Shown here: positions 1 through 12,239 of the stretch, piece by piece
Numbering within the stretch: position 1 is the stretch's first letter
Layout of the letters: each line of letters opens with the position of its first letter
DNA from: Cadophora sp. MPI-SDFR-AT-0126
Taxonomy: Eukaryota > Ascomycota > Leotiomycetes > Helotiales > Ploettnerulaceae
Assembly: GCA_020747065.1 (NCBI GenBank)
Contig: JAGMVK010000014.1
Location: forward strand, 930,001 to 994,000
Length of the DNA stretch: 64,000 bases
Direction: 5' to 3'
Position numbers and translations under genes: made by a program
Notes under the pieces: model-generated
The model's database searches: none
Seen by the model: only the letters and a program-made list of their open reading frames with translations
What the model was told of the DNA's origin: nothing

Positions 1-3000
1 TAGCCTCGAAAAAGTCTTTACTTAGGAACTATTTTAATACTTTAATTTTTAAGATACTTAGATTAGCGGAATTATAGGGCTTAGAGTAATTTCTAGCTAT
101 ATATCTTACTTTCTTATAGTTCTAGTAAGTAGTAGGTTTTCAAGTACTAGGGGCTATAGAAAGTAATTAAAGGGGTACGGAAATTATAAGGACTAGGGTA
201 GTATTATTTGCTAAGGGAAAAGTAAGTATACTTCTTTATAAAAACAGAGTTAAAGGGTTTTAGATAAATAAAAGTATCGTATAAATTAGGAGAGTATTCT
301 AGTAGTACTATTTTTAAGTATAGTAAATCTTTTTATTTAAGAAATCTATAGTAGAGATAAAATCTTAGAAACTTTTATTAGGGATGAACTTATATATAGT
401 TTAGTCTTATAGAAATAGGTAAAGAGAATTATAAAAGCAAGTCGTAAGGTATTTATTAAAGGGAATATAAGTATTCTGAATTAATTTAAGAAAGTAGGGG
501 TAGTATTCTGCAAATAATTTTATTAAGGGCATTTGCAATTTATTTAGGATTATCTTAGTATCTTATTATTTAAAAGTATTATCGTAAATACTACTTAAGT
601 AATTAATCATTTTTTTAGTATTAGTAAATAGCTCTATTGCTTCTTATTTGAAGTATAGTAGCAGATAGCTTTAAGTATTTCCTTTAGTATAGTTATATAC
701 CGCGGTAATATAGGACTTTTCATTAGAGTAATAATTAAAATTAATATTTAGCTTGCTTAATATTAATATAGATTAAGTATATTACTCTGGGCTCTTAGAA
801 TCACTAAAGAACTTATTAATATATAATTCCTGGGAACGTTTTTCGTAACTTAAACAGTGGGCTTAGTTAGTAGGATAGGAAGGACCGGAGTTTCTATTAG
901 AAGAGTTATTACTACTTAAATTTCTATTATCGCTAGGGAAATTTTAAGTACTTAATTACTTTAGAAAGGTAAGGACTTATTATATAGTCTTATCTTACTT
1001 ATTCTATTACTTACTTAGTTTCTTTAATAACTTTTGGAAGTCCTTTTAGGTTTACTCTAGCTATATAACTAAGGTTTACTTAGTGTTCTTATCTTTGAAA
1101 TTATTGTTTATTAAAGATATAGTATTAGAGCGCGAGCTAAGTAGTATAGGACTATTTTATTCACGCTCTTTAGTTTAGTGATAAAAGGGAATATAAAGGG
1201 AGGATTAAGTAGTAGTAAGGGGTTTATTAGTGTAAGGAGAGTGAGATTAATTAATTATTAAAAAAGAGGAAAACACTAATAAATAGATAAAGAAGGAGGT
1301 TTTAAAAGAACTGTAATAAATCTTATTAGATTTTTTAAAAAGATTGATTTTACTTATCTAAAGGAAGTTTTAGTATAGTAAAAGAGAAGTAGTGCCCTAT
1401 AATATATAACTCGATTATGTTTAAAAGGTACTTAAGGAAATAAGTGCACTATAGAAGAGAGAGAGAGAAAGGGAAGCTGAAGGTGTAACTCGACTACGCC
1501 TAATAAGTACTTAAAAAATCAATTAGAGATATTAGGACCTTCGTAGGTAAAGGTGGTCTTTTCTAATATAATAGCTTAATTAAAGTTTATTAATAGCTAT
1601 AATATAAAGTAGAAAAGATAAAAAGAAAAGAGGTTTTAAAAAAGAGCCTTAAGCTTAAGTATAAGAGGCGCAGCCGCTAGTTCTATTATAACGTTACGTT
1701 TAGTCACCTCCTGTAACTCCTAAGTCCCGTGATCTGCGATATATATATAACTACGCGAACTGCTTATTATAATACTAGTTCAGTTAAATAAAGGATAGCT
1801 TAATATAAAAAGTAAGATTCCTACTTTATTTAATTCTGAATTAGCGAGAGTAGTTAAGAATCAGATAATAAATAGCTTAAAGCTAATTTATTACAACTTA
1901 ATAAAAATACTATATATAAAAATAAATACTAACTAATGATTCTATTATTTACTTACTTAATTGTTATAAATTTAAATCTGGAATTAGAGCTAATTTTAAA
2001 TATATATATATATATTAAGAACTTACCTAACTTTAGCTAATTTTTTTAATCTTATTTAGTTTTCTAATAGGCTTTAATAGGTTTAGGAAGCGTAGTTATC
2101 TCCTAGCTAGTACCTTCTAGTGTTAGATTAAATAAGCTACTATAATATCTCTAGAAGAGAGATAGTGAAGAAAAGAGTAGTTGAACCTAGAGCTTATCGC
2201 TATTAAGTAAGTTAAGGAGATAGAGGATAATAAAGATAAGGATGATAATATTCTAATAGATTAAGGTATTCTACTTAGGAAAGTACTCTAGTAGCTTATA
2301 TTTCTATTAAAATAACTATCTATATATCTCTATTATCTTATATTCTGTAGTTCTTTTACTTTATATAGATTCAGATTCCTATCTTATAAAAATACTCTTT
2401 TTACTTTAGAAGACGTATTTAAGATTATACTTTAAGAGCTTATATCTATTATTAATAAACTACTTTTATATCTCTCTATTATATTATTTCTTTTATTTAT
2501 TTCTTTATTTTCGTAGTACTAGCTACTTTGTTTTTATTAATAGAATTTCTTCTCTAGGCTATAGCTTTCTTACTAAATTATTACTCTCTTAGCTACTAAG
2601 TGACCTATAAATAAACTAATAGACTTACTTAGAAGTCTCGCTCTTATTCTAAGAAAGATATCTCTAATTAATATATTAAAAGTCTCTTCTAAAAGAAAAA
2701 ATTCAGCTTATATTAAGCAAGATTAAGCGAGTTCTTAGCGTATATATATATATATATATATATATAAAGTTAACTCTAATTAAATACCTTTAATTACAGA
2801 TTAATAGTAATAGATTAGATAAGCTTATTAGATTTTAGATTTCTTAGGGAAATCTAATAATAAGGTTTCTAAATATAATCTATTCTTTTATCGCTACTTC
2901 TTTTTTATTATTATATAAGCTCTTTATTACTCGAGCTAATAGATATTAGATAAAGTAGAATCTTACTTTAAAGTTTAAGATACTCTCTATCTAACTAGAC

Positions 3001-3490
3001 TAGAATAACTATTTCTTATTTATAACTATTCTTATTCCGTTATATATATATACTAGAATCTCTATTATATAATTATATTACTACTAGAACTCCCTTAGTA
3101 CTATATATAAGCAGAACCTTATTTCCGAGTACTACTTAAACGTATTAAAGTAAGAGTAAGTATATGAGTTTCAGTTAGAACTAATATTTATCTATTTAAT
3201 AAATATTACCTAAGTGAAACTCCTTTTTATACTACTCTCTCTCTTACTTAAAGTTATCTTTTATAGATATATAAGTACTAAGAATATATTATAAGGACTT
3301 AATTTTAGATAAAGGGATATAGGGCTATAAAAAATCAGCTGATATACTAAATATAATTAGATACAAGAAATACGTTAAATTAAAATAATATAGTTATTGG
3401 AAATTATAGATTTAATTACTCTATATCTTTTATAATTAAAATTATTTTATTTCGAGTTATGATTATAGAGTTATGATTATTGTAGTAAGA
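1..3490. repeat. AT-rich RIP-degraded repeat block (left)
   Basis: Strongly AT-rich sequence with almost no CA or TG dinucleotides and stops in all frames, as RIP leaves in repeated DNA of Pezizomycotina. I found no LTR pair or readable retroelement domain here. It holds TA microsatellites (about 2000-2015 and 2741-2766) and two similar segments near 1405 and 1485. Base composition changes over roughly 3480-3550 into the gene island. The parent element is unknown. Confidence 0.75.
2741..2766. repeat. TA dinucleotide microsatellite
   Basis: Thirteen uninterrupted TA units inside the left AT-rich block. Of no inferred function. Confidence 0.9.
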
Positions 3491-3759
3491 ATTAGTGTTT
3501 TTTGGTTAGGCATTTAAGCGGTATGGGCGTTTGACCGGTTTAAACGAGTAATACTAGTTATGAAAAAGATTGTAACCGACGCCAAGACAGCTAACCCTTA
3601 TTCCAGTAGGAAAGGGCTGCAGCTGAAGCACAATTTTTATCTGTGCTCCTCGACCACGAACTTCACATACAAGATTGACGCTGGCTCTCGCAAGGGAGAT
3701 CCCTATTAAATACAACTGAAATTCTCAGATCTGGCCCGGTTCCTGGATCACTACTCGCT

Positions 3760-5849
3760 ATGCCCAGAAGTCACTCAAAAACTGCCCGTAAGGCTATCAA
3801 AAGCGGCGGGCAAGTGGTACTCCAAACTCGCAAGAAAACTCAGCCGGCCACTGAAGAGTACACCTCCTCCGGCGATCAATCTGGCGATCAATCTAACGAT
3901 CAATCTGACGATCATTACTACTCTGGAGAATCCCAGCCTGCATGCCCGGTTTGTGCAAAACTTCCCCTAGATGGGCCGCCCCTAGGCTTTCAGACCCCTC
4001 CCTTCGAGTACGATCTTGATCATGATTATACCGAGTTCCAAAAATACAAAGGTTCGTGTTCACTCCACCGCTTGCTACGAGATTTGCACGGACTCTGGTT
4101 AGAGAATCGTACATACCCTAGCCGCAGAAATTACAGCTATGTTTGCGGACCTCATGGAAGCCGGCTTGTGATGGCCACCAATCCACGTAAGATTCTATTT
4201 GAGTTTGGACTGTTACGGTTGTCAAACAGGACTAACGAATTCTAGGTTCTTGGGATGTCCTCAGTGGCCTTCTCGATACCGTTATGCATCCTAATCCTCT
4301 CCACCCATCCACAATTGCACGTTTACAGACATGGATTCAGCGCTGCGATCAAGAGCACGAAGCCTGTCGTGGTGAAAAACTCCCAGCAATGCCAACTAGA
4401 GTCCTGGATCTTAGTGACCTGGGGTCTGATGGAATTGTCAAACTTGTCGAGACAAATGGCTCTAGGGGCCAATACATTGCTCTCAGCCATTGCTGGGGAA
4501 CCTCAAACACATTCTTAACGACTCGGGACACTATTCAACAAATGAAAGATGGATTCAATCCCAGTCAAGCTCCTGCTACGTTCCGCGATGCAATTATGCT
4601 TACTCAGAAACTTCAAATTCGATACTTGTGGATCGACTCGCTATGTATTATCCAACGAGACACGGAAGATTGGAATATCGAGGCATCGCGAATGGGAGAT
4701 GTCTACAGGCATTCATATCTCATGATTGCAGCAGCGAGCGCTGCGGGTGACAGCGAGGGATTTCTGAACCTCCGGCCTAAAGTCCAGTGTTGGATGAAAG
4801 TTAATGGTCCTCAAGGTCGAAGTGTGAACCTGTACCTGAGACCAGAGTCTTCGCAGTACCAGTGGCCTCAACCACTTGATTCACGCGGATGGACTCTGCA
4901 AGAAACTTACTTGTGTCAACGAAGGCTGTTTTTGCAGCGCACCGAGATCAGCTGGTATTGTCAATCTGCTTATCAGAGAGAAGCCTTTCGAGATGTTGAA
5001 AAACAACCACTTTACTGTCCCAAAACTTCCGTTACGAATCTACGCCCCACGATAACCTCTCCTAATTCAAATCCATATCCCTACTACAACTGGTATAAAA
5101 TGATTGAAGGTTTTTCAACCCGAAAACTTTCCTTCCTATCCGATCGGCTGCCCGCACTCTCTGGACTTGCAACCTTAGTAGCCGCCCAGAGGGACGGTAG
5201 ATATTGCGCAGGGCTGTGGTGGGAAGATATTGGATATTCCATCTGCTGGTCAGCAGAGATGCAGAGTTCCATCAGATCAAATCGGTATATCGCTCCGTCG
5301 TGGTCCTGGGCATCATTTATAGGTTCAGTGACATTTCCTAGTCTTGAGATCACGGTTTTCCGAGCCCCGAAGACGCTTGATTCGGTTGCCTTTCATGATT
5401 GCCAAGTCATTCCGCGAGGTTCGAACACGTTTGGGGAGCTCAAGTTTGGATGGCTCGAGCTTGAGGCCCCTCTTGCAAGCCTCTTCAAAACACCAGCCGC
5501 GGCATTCCACGAATTTAGACGAGATCTTGACCGTAATTACTTTTCCATCCAAGATACGGGACGTGAAAATCTTGATGTCAAGTTCGATGTGACAGGAGAT
5601 TCGAGGGATGATCTTTGCGCACTATTTATGACGGAACAATACGAAACTCTCGGGTCTGCATCGAGCGTATTTTTGGGAGGTATTGTCTTACGGCGAGCTC
5701 CTAACCAGGAGGAAGTTGTTACTACGTATAATTTACCAAAAGGGATTGAGTTGTTTCAACGAGTTGGAGTTTTCACCTTTGCGATAGAAATAGTAGAGAG
5801 AGAAAAATTCTTTAAGATGGTGCCTCAGACGAAGGTCTTGTTACTTTGA
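3760..5849 (+). CDS. HET-domain protein, two exons
   Basis: Predicted 676-aa protein with the heterokaryon-incompatibility (HET) domain, a family that triggers cell death when unlike fungal individuals fuse. Exon 1 is 3760-4186 and exon 2 is 4246-5849. The 59-nt intron starts GTAAGA, has CTAAC at 4232-4236 and ends TCTAG; splicing joins the two frames exactly and continues into exon 2 residues SWDVLSGLL. HET core motifs are clear: YIALSHCWG (about residues 219-227), RYLWIDSLCIIQ (268-279) and RGWTLQE (356-362). The N-terminus has a Cys pair (CPVC, 62-65) and a DQS repeat. The spliced frame has no stops and looks functional despite RIP-degraded DNA nearby. The family is known; the allorecognition partner cannot be inferred. 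The start is the first ATG of the open frame. Confidence 0.9.
3871..3915 (+). repeat. 12-bp in-frame tandem repeat in the HET gene
   Basis: About three and a half copies of a 12-bp unit with core GATCAATCT. They encode repeated Asp-Gln-Ser within residues 38-51, ahead of the HET domain. The length is a multiple of three, so copy-number change would keep the frame. Confidence 0.8.
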
Positions 5850-6588
5850 GGGAAGGACAAAGGCTGAAAAAGGAAAGATCATCAAAGCCCGAAGAATTTG
5901 TTCCACCCATTCGGGGCTAGAGGGAGCGCTATCAAATTTCTTGATTTCTGCTTAGTTTGTTCCGAATTTGGATTTGAACTTGGATGCGCAGATATGATAT
6001 TGCGCTTGTATGGTGGCTGGTCTCTGTTTCTACTGAGAATGGAGTTGCGTTTGATTATCTCTAGCCTTGGACTTGGAGGTCTTGACATATATGCTCATAT
6101 TTTCTACGGTATTTTCTAATGTTCTGAGGAAATATCAGATTATATTGTCGTCTTTTTCTGCTGGAATTCTAAGGAATACTAGTTGATCTTTCGTAATACG
6201 CAATACTTGTCTCTTGTTGGGTGTTGCATTGCTTTGCGCTATTCCCGAATAGGTGCATCTCTTTTGAACTTGGATTAGTGTTCATCATTATTCAGCCAGC
6301 TTGCATCGCAACTTCAAGCTCAGCTTAGTCACCATCGGCCGCGATCGACGTCTATAGCTGTGTCTTATCGTGTAGTCCATTATACTATGTACAGGCATGA
6401 CGCAAGTCATATAAACCTCGCCCTGCCAACGTTGTGGGATTTGTTCCACTTGCCCCCCCACCTATCAAGAGACGGACCTAATCTCGTAAACTGAAACTTG
6501 GGCCCTTGAATCACGCCTCTAACATCTTAAGTGCCTGTTTGAATCTCAGCGACTACGCTAGTAGTGTTGCAGGAGACCATCTGGCGGA
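5850..6588. other. Intergenic region, no gene seen
   Basis: Normal base composition. Short open frames here have no family resemblance and no splice partners. I see nothing supportable beyond the presumed 3' end of the HET gene and upstream region of the next gene. Confidence 0.6.
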
Positions 6589-8170
6589 ATGTTCGCTTTC
6601 GTCGATGCCTTGAATAACACCTATTCCACAAAAGCAATCAGGTCTCATGTGATGACCAATGCCTACCGAGAGAAGAAGAAACTACAAAAGGATAGCAAAT
6701 CCAAGAAGTTTAAGAGCTTGCAACCAAGAACCTGGGTACTGGAAGTCCACAGCGATTCCCCAGCACCTGCTTCAATTGGCCTAGAATCTGATCACACAGG
6801 TACAACAAGCTCCGATGTCTCGACTCCAAATTCTGACCATTCATCGGTCACCATTTCTTCGTACCAAGCGCTTTGGGCAGAATTATCAACACATCCCAGT
6901 TTGCAACCAAGAACCATTATTCCAGCCGGGCATGTAGACCACTTCTCGACACCTCCCGTCCCACGTACTCCTATCATCGACGAGTTTGTCTCCGCCTGTA
7001 CTTTGCCTCCTCTTGCTATTCTATAGACATATACTTACAGCCTACCCAGATCTCGGTCCACCCATCGACTATGGAATTGGCAGACGTCCTTCGATGGCGT
7101 TTAACTATCGCCGCGCCAGATTCAAAGCTAGTTTGAGTGACGAATGCAGCTTCTATGCTATGCTTTCGTGGCTTAGTCGGCGAGCGAGGATGGTGGGGGA
7201 TTGGAGGGCCATGTTGCATAGTATGCATTTTAAGGGGAAATGTATCAGGATCCTGACAGAGCGGTTGAAGGAGGGGAAGGAAGTGGATGAGGGAATGGTG
7301 TATGGAGCTTTGGATCTTTCGAACGCGGAGGCATGATCTTATATTCATATTCTCATTGTATCTGCAACATTATGATGGACTTTTCTGACTTTCAGCAGCT
7401 TCGAAGCGGTGACCCTGTAGCTGCCAAAGTCCATTGGCAAGGACTACGAGACATGATCATCTTCAAAGGCGGGCTCTATAAAGTCATCCATATAATACTT
7501 ATAAACAATAGACTTCGAAATCTTGGATGAGAACGGTAAACAACTTGCACCTCCTGGGAAGAAGCGCCGATTCAATGACTACTTGGGAACCGAGATACAA
7601 TTACTAAATGAGATAATAGAGCTTGGATATTATTATGCGATACAGCTGAGCACGGTGGAAGGTACCTAATGTATAATTGCTCGACTTCGGAAACAAAAAC
7701 TACGTCTTGAGGAAACTAGGGATACTTTGGTTTGGGATTATGTAGGGGAAGGCATAGGAAGATTGTCTTCACACTTGAGGGCTGTAATAATAAAGCCCTA
7801 CTTTAAGACCGGGAATGTAAGTATAAGCTGTGATCCAAGCTTTTCGCTATCTAGGCTAACGCGAGCACTGATTTTAGACTGCAAAATTTTTCAAAAGCTA
7901 TAGGCTACGGGGAGATTAAGCGATTATGTGATTACTAACCAGTTAAATGGGGCCTTAGAATATATTGATTAGGTGCTTTAGGAGGCATTGCGCTTGCCTG
8001 ATGATATGTTTTTAGCTTTCTATTGCCAACTCACGGAATCCTGGAATATTATAGATTGTGTTATTAGATGTATGGAGTATAATGAAGATAGCGAGGAGGA
8101 AAGTTCCTTGTAGATAGTATGGGCTGCCAATTATTTTAAAACCATTATGGAACCTTGTCAGATGATTTGA
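6589..8170 (+). pseudogene. Broken fungal transcription-factor-like gene
   Basis: Fragments in order resemble fungal proteins with the regulatory half of a transcription factor but no zinc cluster. The first frame (6589-about 6997) starts MFAFVDALN and has a basic IRSHVMTNAYREKKK segment. The frame changes near 7000, by a 43-nt intron (6998-7040) or an indel. It continues with YPDLGPPIDYGIG and then a LSWLSRRARMVGDW helix region. A possible GC-AG intron (7331-7395) leads to QLRSGDPVAAKVHWQGL and IIFKGGL, typical of this family. A further piece starts near 7512. The last part has three in-frame TAG codons (7970, 7979, 8111) where CAG would fit, plus an unbridged junction near 7483-7511. I judge it a pseudogene with RIP-like C-to-T damage. 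The family call rests on motif memory. Confidence 0.6.
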
Positions 8171-8330
8171 AATTTGGGATTACGCCCAGGGTATTCAGCC
8201 AGGCTGTACTATGTATACTTCTCTTAGCTGTTGAAGTTTGGAGTCACTTGGCTTGGTAAATGCACCTGTGAGAAGCAAATAGGTAGACCAATTAGTGTGA
8301 CCAAGATCTACTCCCGCGGGTTAATTCAGG

Positions 8331-8393
8331 TATAAAGGTACAGCTCTCTCCCTCCTCTCTTCCTTATCCCTCTCTCTTTCTCGTTAACCCTCA
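8331..8393 (+). promoter_or_regulatory. TATA box and CT-rich tract upstream of 8494 gene
   Basis: TATAAAGG at 8331-8338 is followed by about 50 nt of CT-rich sequence, a common core-promoter layout in filamentous fungi. It lies about 160 nt before the next start codon. Confidence 0.55.
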
Positions 8394-8493
8394 CGGCAAT
8401 ATCATTCCTCCGTGCCCTTTAATTACGAGGCATCATACTCAAATTTCTACCCTACGATGATGACCTGAGATACTTCAAGTTTGAGCACCGACA

Positions 8494-9335
8494 ATGGGCT
8501 GTCCACCAAGCCCCAAAGCTACTGACCCACAGAGTAAGCCGACTTATTCCAAAGAACCATGGTGGGACGTCGAAGCTGAACGTTGGGTTGACGATAACTT
8601 CCAGCCACTTCTTCTACTCCAAGGAAACCATATTCATTCCTATAACAAAACACCCACGTCTCCACTAGTACAGATCAATCCGGGATGCCATGAAAAGCCT
8701 GGAACCATCGAACTTCATGCCAATGAAACGGTCAAGTGCGGAAAGGCTATGCTCGATTTCTCCCATGGCATGAAGAACGAGGCCCAGTCCCAACCGCAAT
8801 ACCCTAGGAAGGCTGCACCGCCACTACCAGGAGTTGAAGAGCTGGTGGCCACGGATACGAGACAGAGTCCTCAAAGAAACCTCAAACGTCAGCGGGAAGG
8901 GCTCGACTCTTGCAATGCCTCCGGTACAGGTTTCGGAGATCTAGGTCCCAAAAGCCAAAGTAAGTCTTGATTTGTGCTGTGCACGGCCTTGGCTAACCAG
9001 AATCAGGCCCTCTCGAGACTCACTCTTCCAAGAAGGTCAAATTTGAGAAAGGAATGTGTGACGTGGAACGGCGGATGGCCGTCGCCATTAGGGATTTAAA
9101 ACTTGGTCTTGAATATTACAAGGGTTATCGTGAGCAAATTGATAAACTGGATGGCAAGAGCAACCCTGAAATATATAATAGCCTGCCTTTGGAGGAGAGG
9201 AATATTATATCGGCAAGTTTTGAAGCGATGCGAATTTTGGAATCTCATAGGAGAAAGATGCGAGATGAAGCGGGTGAAGGTAGCGAGGATGAGTGGGAGG
9301 AAGCGGGTGAAAGCGAGGATGGGGGAGATAATTAA
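8494..9335 (+). CDS. Hypothetical protein, two exons
   Basis: Predicted about 264 aa. Exon 1 is 8494-8959. The intron begins GTAAGT at 8960, has CTAAC at 8993-8997 and ends at AG 9006 (47 nt); AG at 9000 is an in-frame alternative that adds two residues. Exon 2 is 9007-9335. Both frames join without a stop. The N-terminal half is polar and Pro-rich; the C-terminal half has a predicted helical stretch (VERRMAVAIRDLKLG, then RRKMRDEAGEG) and an acidic tail rich in Glu, Asp and Gly. No signal peptide or membrane segment is visible. I do not recognise the family. The good splice signals, a TATA box upstream and absence of RIP stops suggest a real gene. Confidence 0.65.
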
Positions 9336-9475
9336 ATTTTGAGGATGGGTGTTTTGTCTGGGTTATCTCTTCCATCATTGCCCCTAGGGGCAATGATCAG
9401 TTATCAGAACATAGAAATTGGACTTACGACCCTAACCTGATAGCTGGAACCACGTAAACCCCCCCTAATGTAAAG
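9336..9475. other. Short intergenic stretch
   Basis: No gene seen. Contains a short palindrome-like CCCCTAGGGGC segment near 9380 of unknown meaning. Confidence 0.5.
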
Positions 9476-9895
9476 GTAATGAAACTACTGCTAGAAAAGC
9501 GCGGAAGTCAGTTTAATATCTCTCAAGAAGTGATCATGGCTGTAGCAAGAAAGTCATCAAGTGGTACTGCGGTTTTGGGCTTGTTGCTGGGGAAGTGCCG
9601 CCAAGAGATCGAAATTACAGAGGACGTGATTGAAACAGCTATAGCACAATAGGATAGTCATAGTATAAGATTTTTGTTTATGGAGCTGAGGCGGCCGTTC
9701 AAGATCACACAAACTGTGCTTAAGAAAGCAGCACGTAACGAAGTTGATAGCACTAACGTTATTAAATTGTTTTTGGGGAATGGCGGAAACAAGTTCAAGA
9801 ACTCCGAGAAAGTCATGGAGGTAGCTGCAAAGAACTTCGAATGCGGGATGGAGTTGATAGACATGTTCCTAACAGAGTACAAAAGCGGGAGGTAA
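9476..9895 (+). pseudogene. Decayed C-terminal repeats of a STAND/NACHT-type protein
   Basis: One frame carries five successive units of about 31-32 residues. They begin VMKLLLEKRG, VLGLLLGKCRQ, IRFLFMELRR, VIKLFLGNGG and LIDMFL (last partial). Each has an LLL helix and then an (I/V)(S/T)(Q/E)(E/D)V(I/V) helix with an Ala-rich stretch. This pattern is familiar from C-terminal repeats of fungal NACHT/STAND innate-immunity-like proteins (established family knowledge, recalled by eye). No ATP-binding domain lies upstream, so this is an orphan C-terminus. One in-frame TAG (about 9650) follows a Gln codon and would be explained by CAG to TAG. The frame ends with TAA at about 9893-9895. Its presence near a HET gene suits a former incompatibility-type locus. 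Confidence 0.6.
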
Positions 9896-11142
9896 ACTGT
9901 ATTGACCCACACTTTTGACCCACGAAGTCCGTGATAATGCTAAGATTCTGCAGTTCAGCGAAGGTATATGTCTGATGTATCGCAATATGCAACTGTCCGA
10001 TTTCTGCTAATTAGGGATTGGCCTTCTGCGCCCGTTTGAGACCGCGGAGGACGCGAAGCACAGCGAGCCACTGCTGGCCCAATAGTTGACTTAGTTGATA
10101 ATTCTTTGGGATACCTTTATTGTCCGTTCTTCTGAACTACAAGGTGACATGCATCTCCACATTAACATGCCCAGTGCATCATCTCCTCACAACAACCAGA
10201 AAGAATTACAACTCAACACGCGTCACCATCCTCGTCTGTTCATTTCCACTTTATTATTCTGAGCGGAATAACCGTTGATTATTACGTATAATTTAATTTA
10301 AAAATTGGTCTGAATTCTAAGCTTATTAGTTAGGTCAGAGAGGGCTTCTAGCCCTTTTATTACTTTTCTTAAATTATATTCTCGTCGTTACCTTCGCTGT
10401 TCACAGACTTACTTAGTATGTCTTATAATTTAACTTTACTAAGGCAACTTTTCCATAGCTCAGCAGTAAGATTATGTTAGGATATCGACACTTATTTTCA
10501 CACGCGTCCGGATCCGCGCCACTCGATAAATACCCCGTGATTAGAAAACACTTCTAGCACGTTATATACTCCGGAGATCCGTTCTTAATATCCTGCTTAT
10601 ATTATTACGAGGTCTTGTCCGCGACGGCCCTTCGCAAGCTCCGGGGCCACGAGACCTCGCTTCGCTATAGTCTAGCTAATCTATTACGATTTGCTTAAGC
10701 TTATCAGGAAGTAAATAAATCTGTAAATAACATATTATTAGGTAAATAATTGTAGTATAATATAATATCTAGTATTTAAAATTAGGTAAATAGTAGTATA
10801 GATATAGTACTTTAAGAGCTCTTTTCTTCTGTAATTATAATTTTTTTTTTAAGTAAATATCACTATTAAATAAGTATTCGATCTATGGACCTGTTTTTAA
10901 TCTATAATTATACTTACAGATTATAGGATATCTAATAATATCTCTGCTATTACTAGCGCTACTGCCTTTGCTACTCTGCTTCTGCTTCTATTCTAATTAC
11001 TCTTACTTCTACTGCTTCAGCTGCTATTACCTCTTCTCTTCCTTTAATCTTTATTATATAAGTTATATTTATAGTCCTTTTACAGTTCGTAAGGTAGCTA
11101 ATAAGTATCTATAAAGCTTGCTCTTCTTACTACTACTACTAC
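9896..11142. other. Transition from gene island to AT-rich block
   Basis: 9896-10260 has normal composition with no gene seen. From about 10260 it turns AT-rich with RIP-like dinucleotide loss. A GC-rich patch (about 10500-10665) interrupts the AT-rich part. It contains the inverted repeat CGAGGTCT (10609-10616) and AGACCTCG (10652-10659). A TAC trinucleotide run (about 11129-11142) abuts the LTR of element D. Confidence 0.6.
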
Positions 11143-11417
11143 TGTAGTGGGGATCGGCCTCGGTATACTTTTGTTACCTGACCTATGTACTTAGTATTAT
11201 ACTTAAGCTAAGATCTTCCTAAGAGATTAGAAATAATAATAATAGTTCTTTTTTCTTTAATAGATTTTATATTTCTTTCTTTATTTAATAATTTATATTC
11301 TTTAAATATATAATATCTTTTAATTTTATCTATCTGTTATTTTATAAATTTTATATTTTATATACTATATATTTGCTATTCTCTTATTATATGGAGATTA
11401 GGGTCTTTCCCTTTATA
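11143..11417 (+). repeat. 5' LTR of element D
   Basis: Starts TGTAGTGGGGATCGG. It matches 47483-47759 over its length, including the stretch around TACTTAGTATTATACTTAAG. It is followed by a primer-binding-like segment with TAGTAAC (about 11424-11431). The start is close to that of LTR A, so the families are related. Confidence 0.8.
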
Positions 11418-12239
11418 TATATTTTAGTAACTTACGTAGGGAATATATCTAGTATATAGGGTATTTAGGTATATATAATAAAGTGTTCCCTTATACTAAT
11501 TCAGAATTCTTAAGGTTTAAGGATATTAATTATATAATTATAGGAACTATTTAGTTGGCCCTTTTATAGGCTTAATATAATAATAAATATAATAATAAAA
11601 GCTATAATATTAAGAGATTGTACTAGAACAATTAAGTTATTTTCTAAAATAAAGAAGGATCTTAAAGTACTAGAAAAATATAATCTTTTCTTATAGGAGC
11701 TTTACTACTGTTACTTATTTTATTTAATGCCTTTTTCAAGACTTAAGACTTATTTTATATAAGAAAATTACTAGCTCGGATAGAAATTAATTAACTTCTT
11801 ATTAGAGCCTGAAAGCCTACGAGTATTAGGAAGAATAAAATTACATAGGGAATTTTAAGCCTAAAATACTTAAGTACTAGAGTATTTGTTTTTATATTTA
11901 CTATTTTTAGTTTAAAGCTTTCAGGATCTTACGTGCTAGAGTAGAGCTTTTTATCTTAGTATTCTATTATTATAAATATTATTTTATAGTTAGTTTAGTC
12001 TTTTATTTCAGTACTTATTTATAAACTATATTCCTTCTATTATTTATATGCTAAATTTTTACTTATTTTAGAAGTAAGGGTAAGAAGGTTATATAAGAAG
12101 AAACTCTATTAATAGATTTTTTTTATAATTATCTTCTTTACTATCTTTTCTATTTATAATACGTATATATTTCCTTGCTTTTTAAAAGTATAACTAAAAC
12201 TTCGTTAAATATAAAGCTTTTTATACTATTACTTGATAT

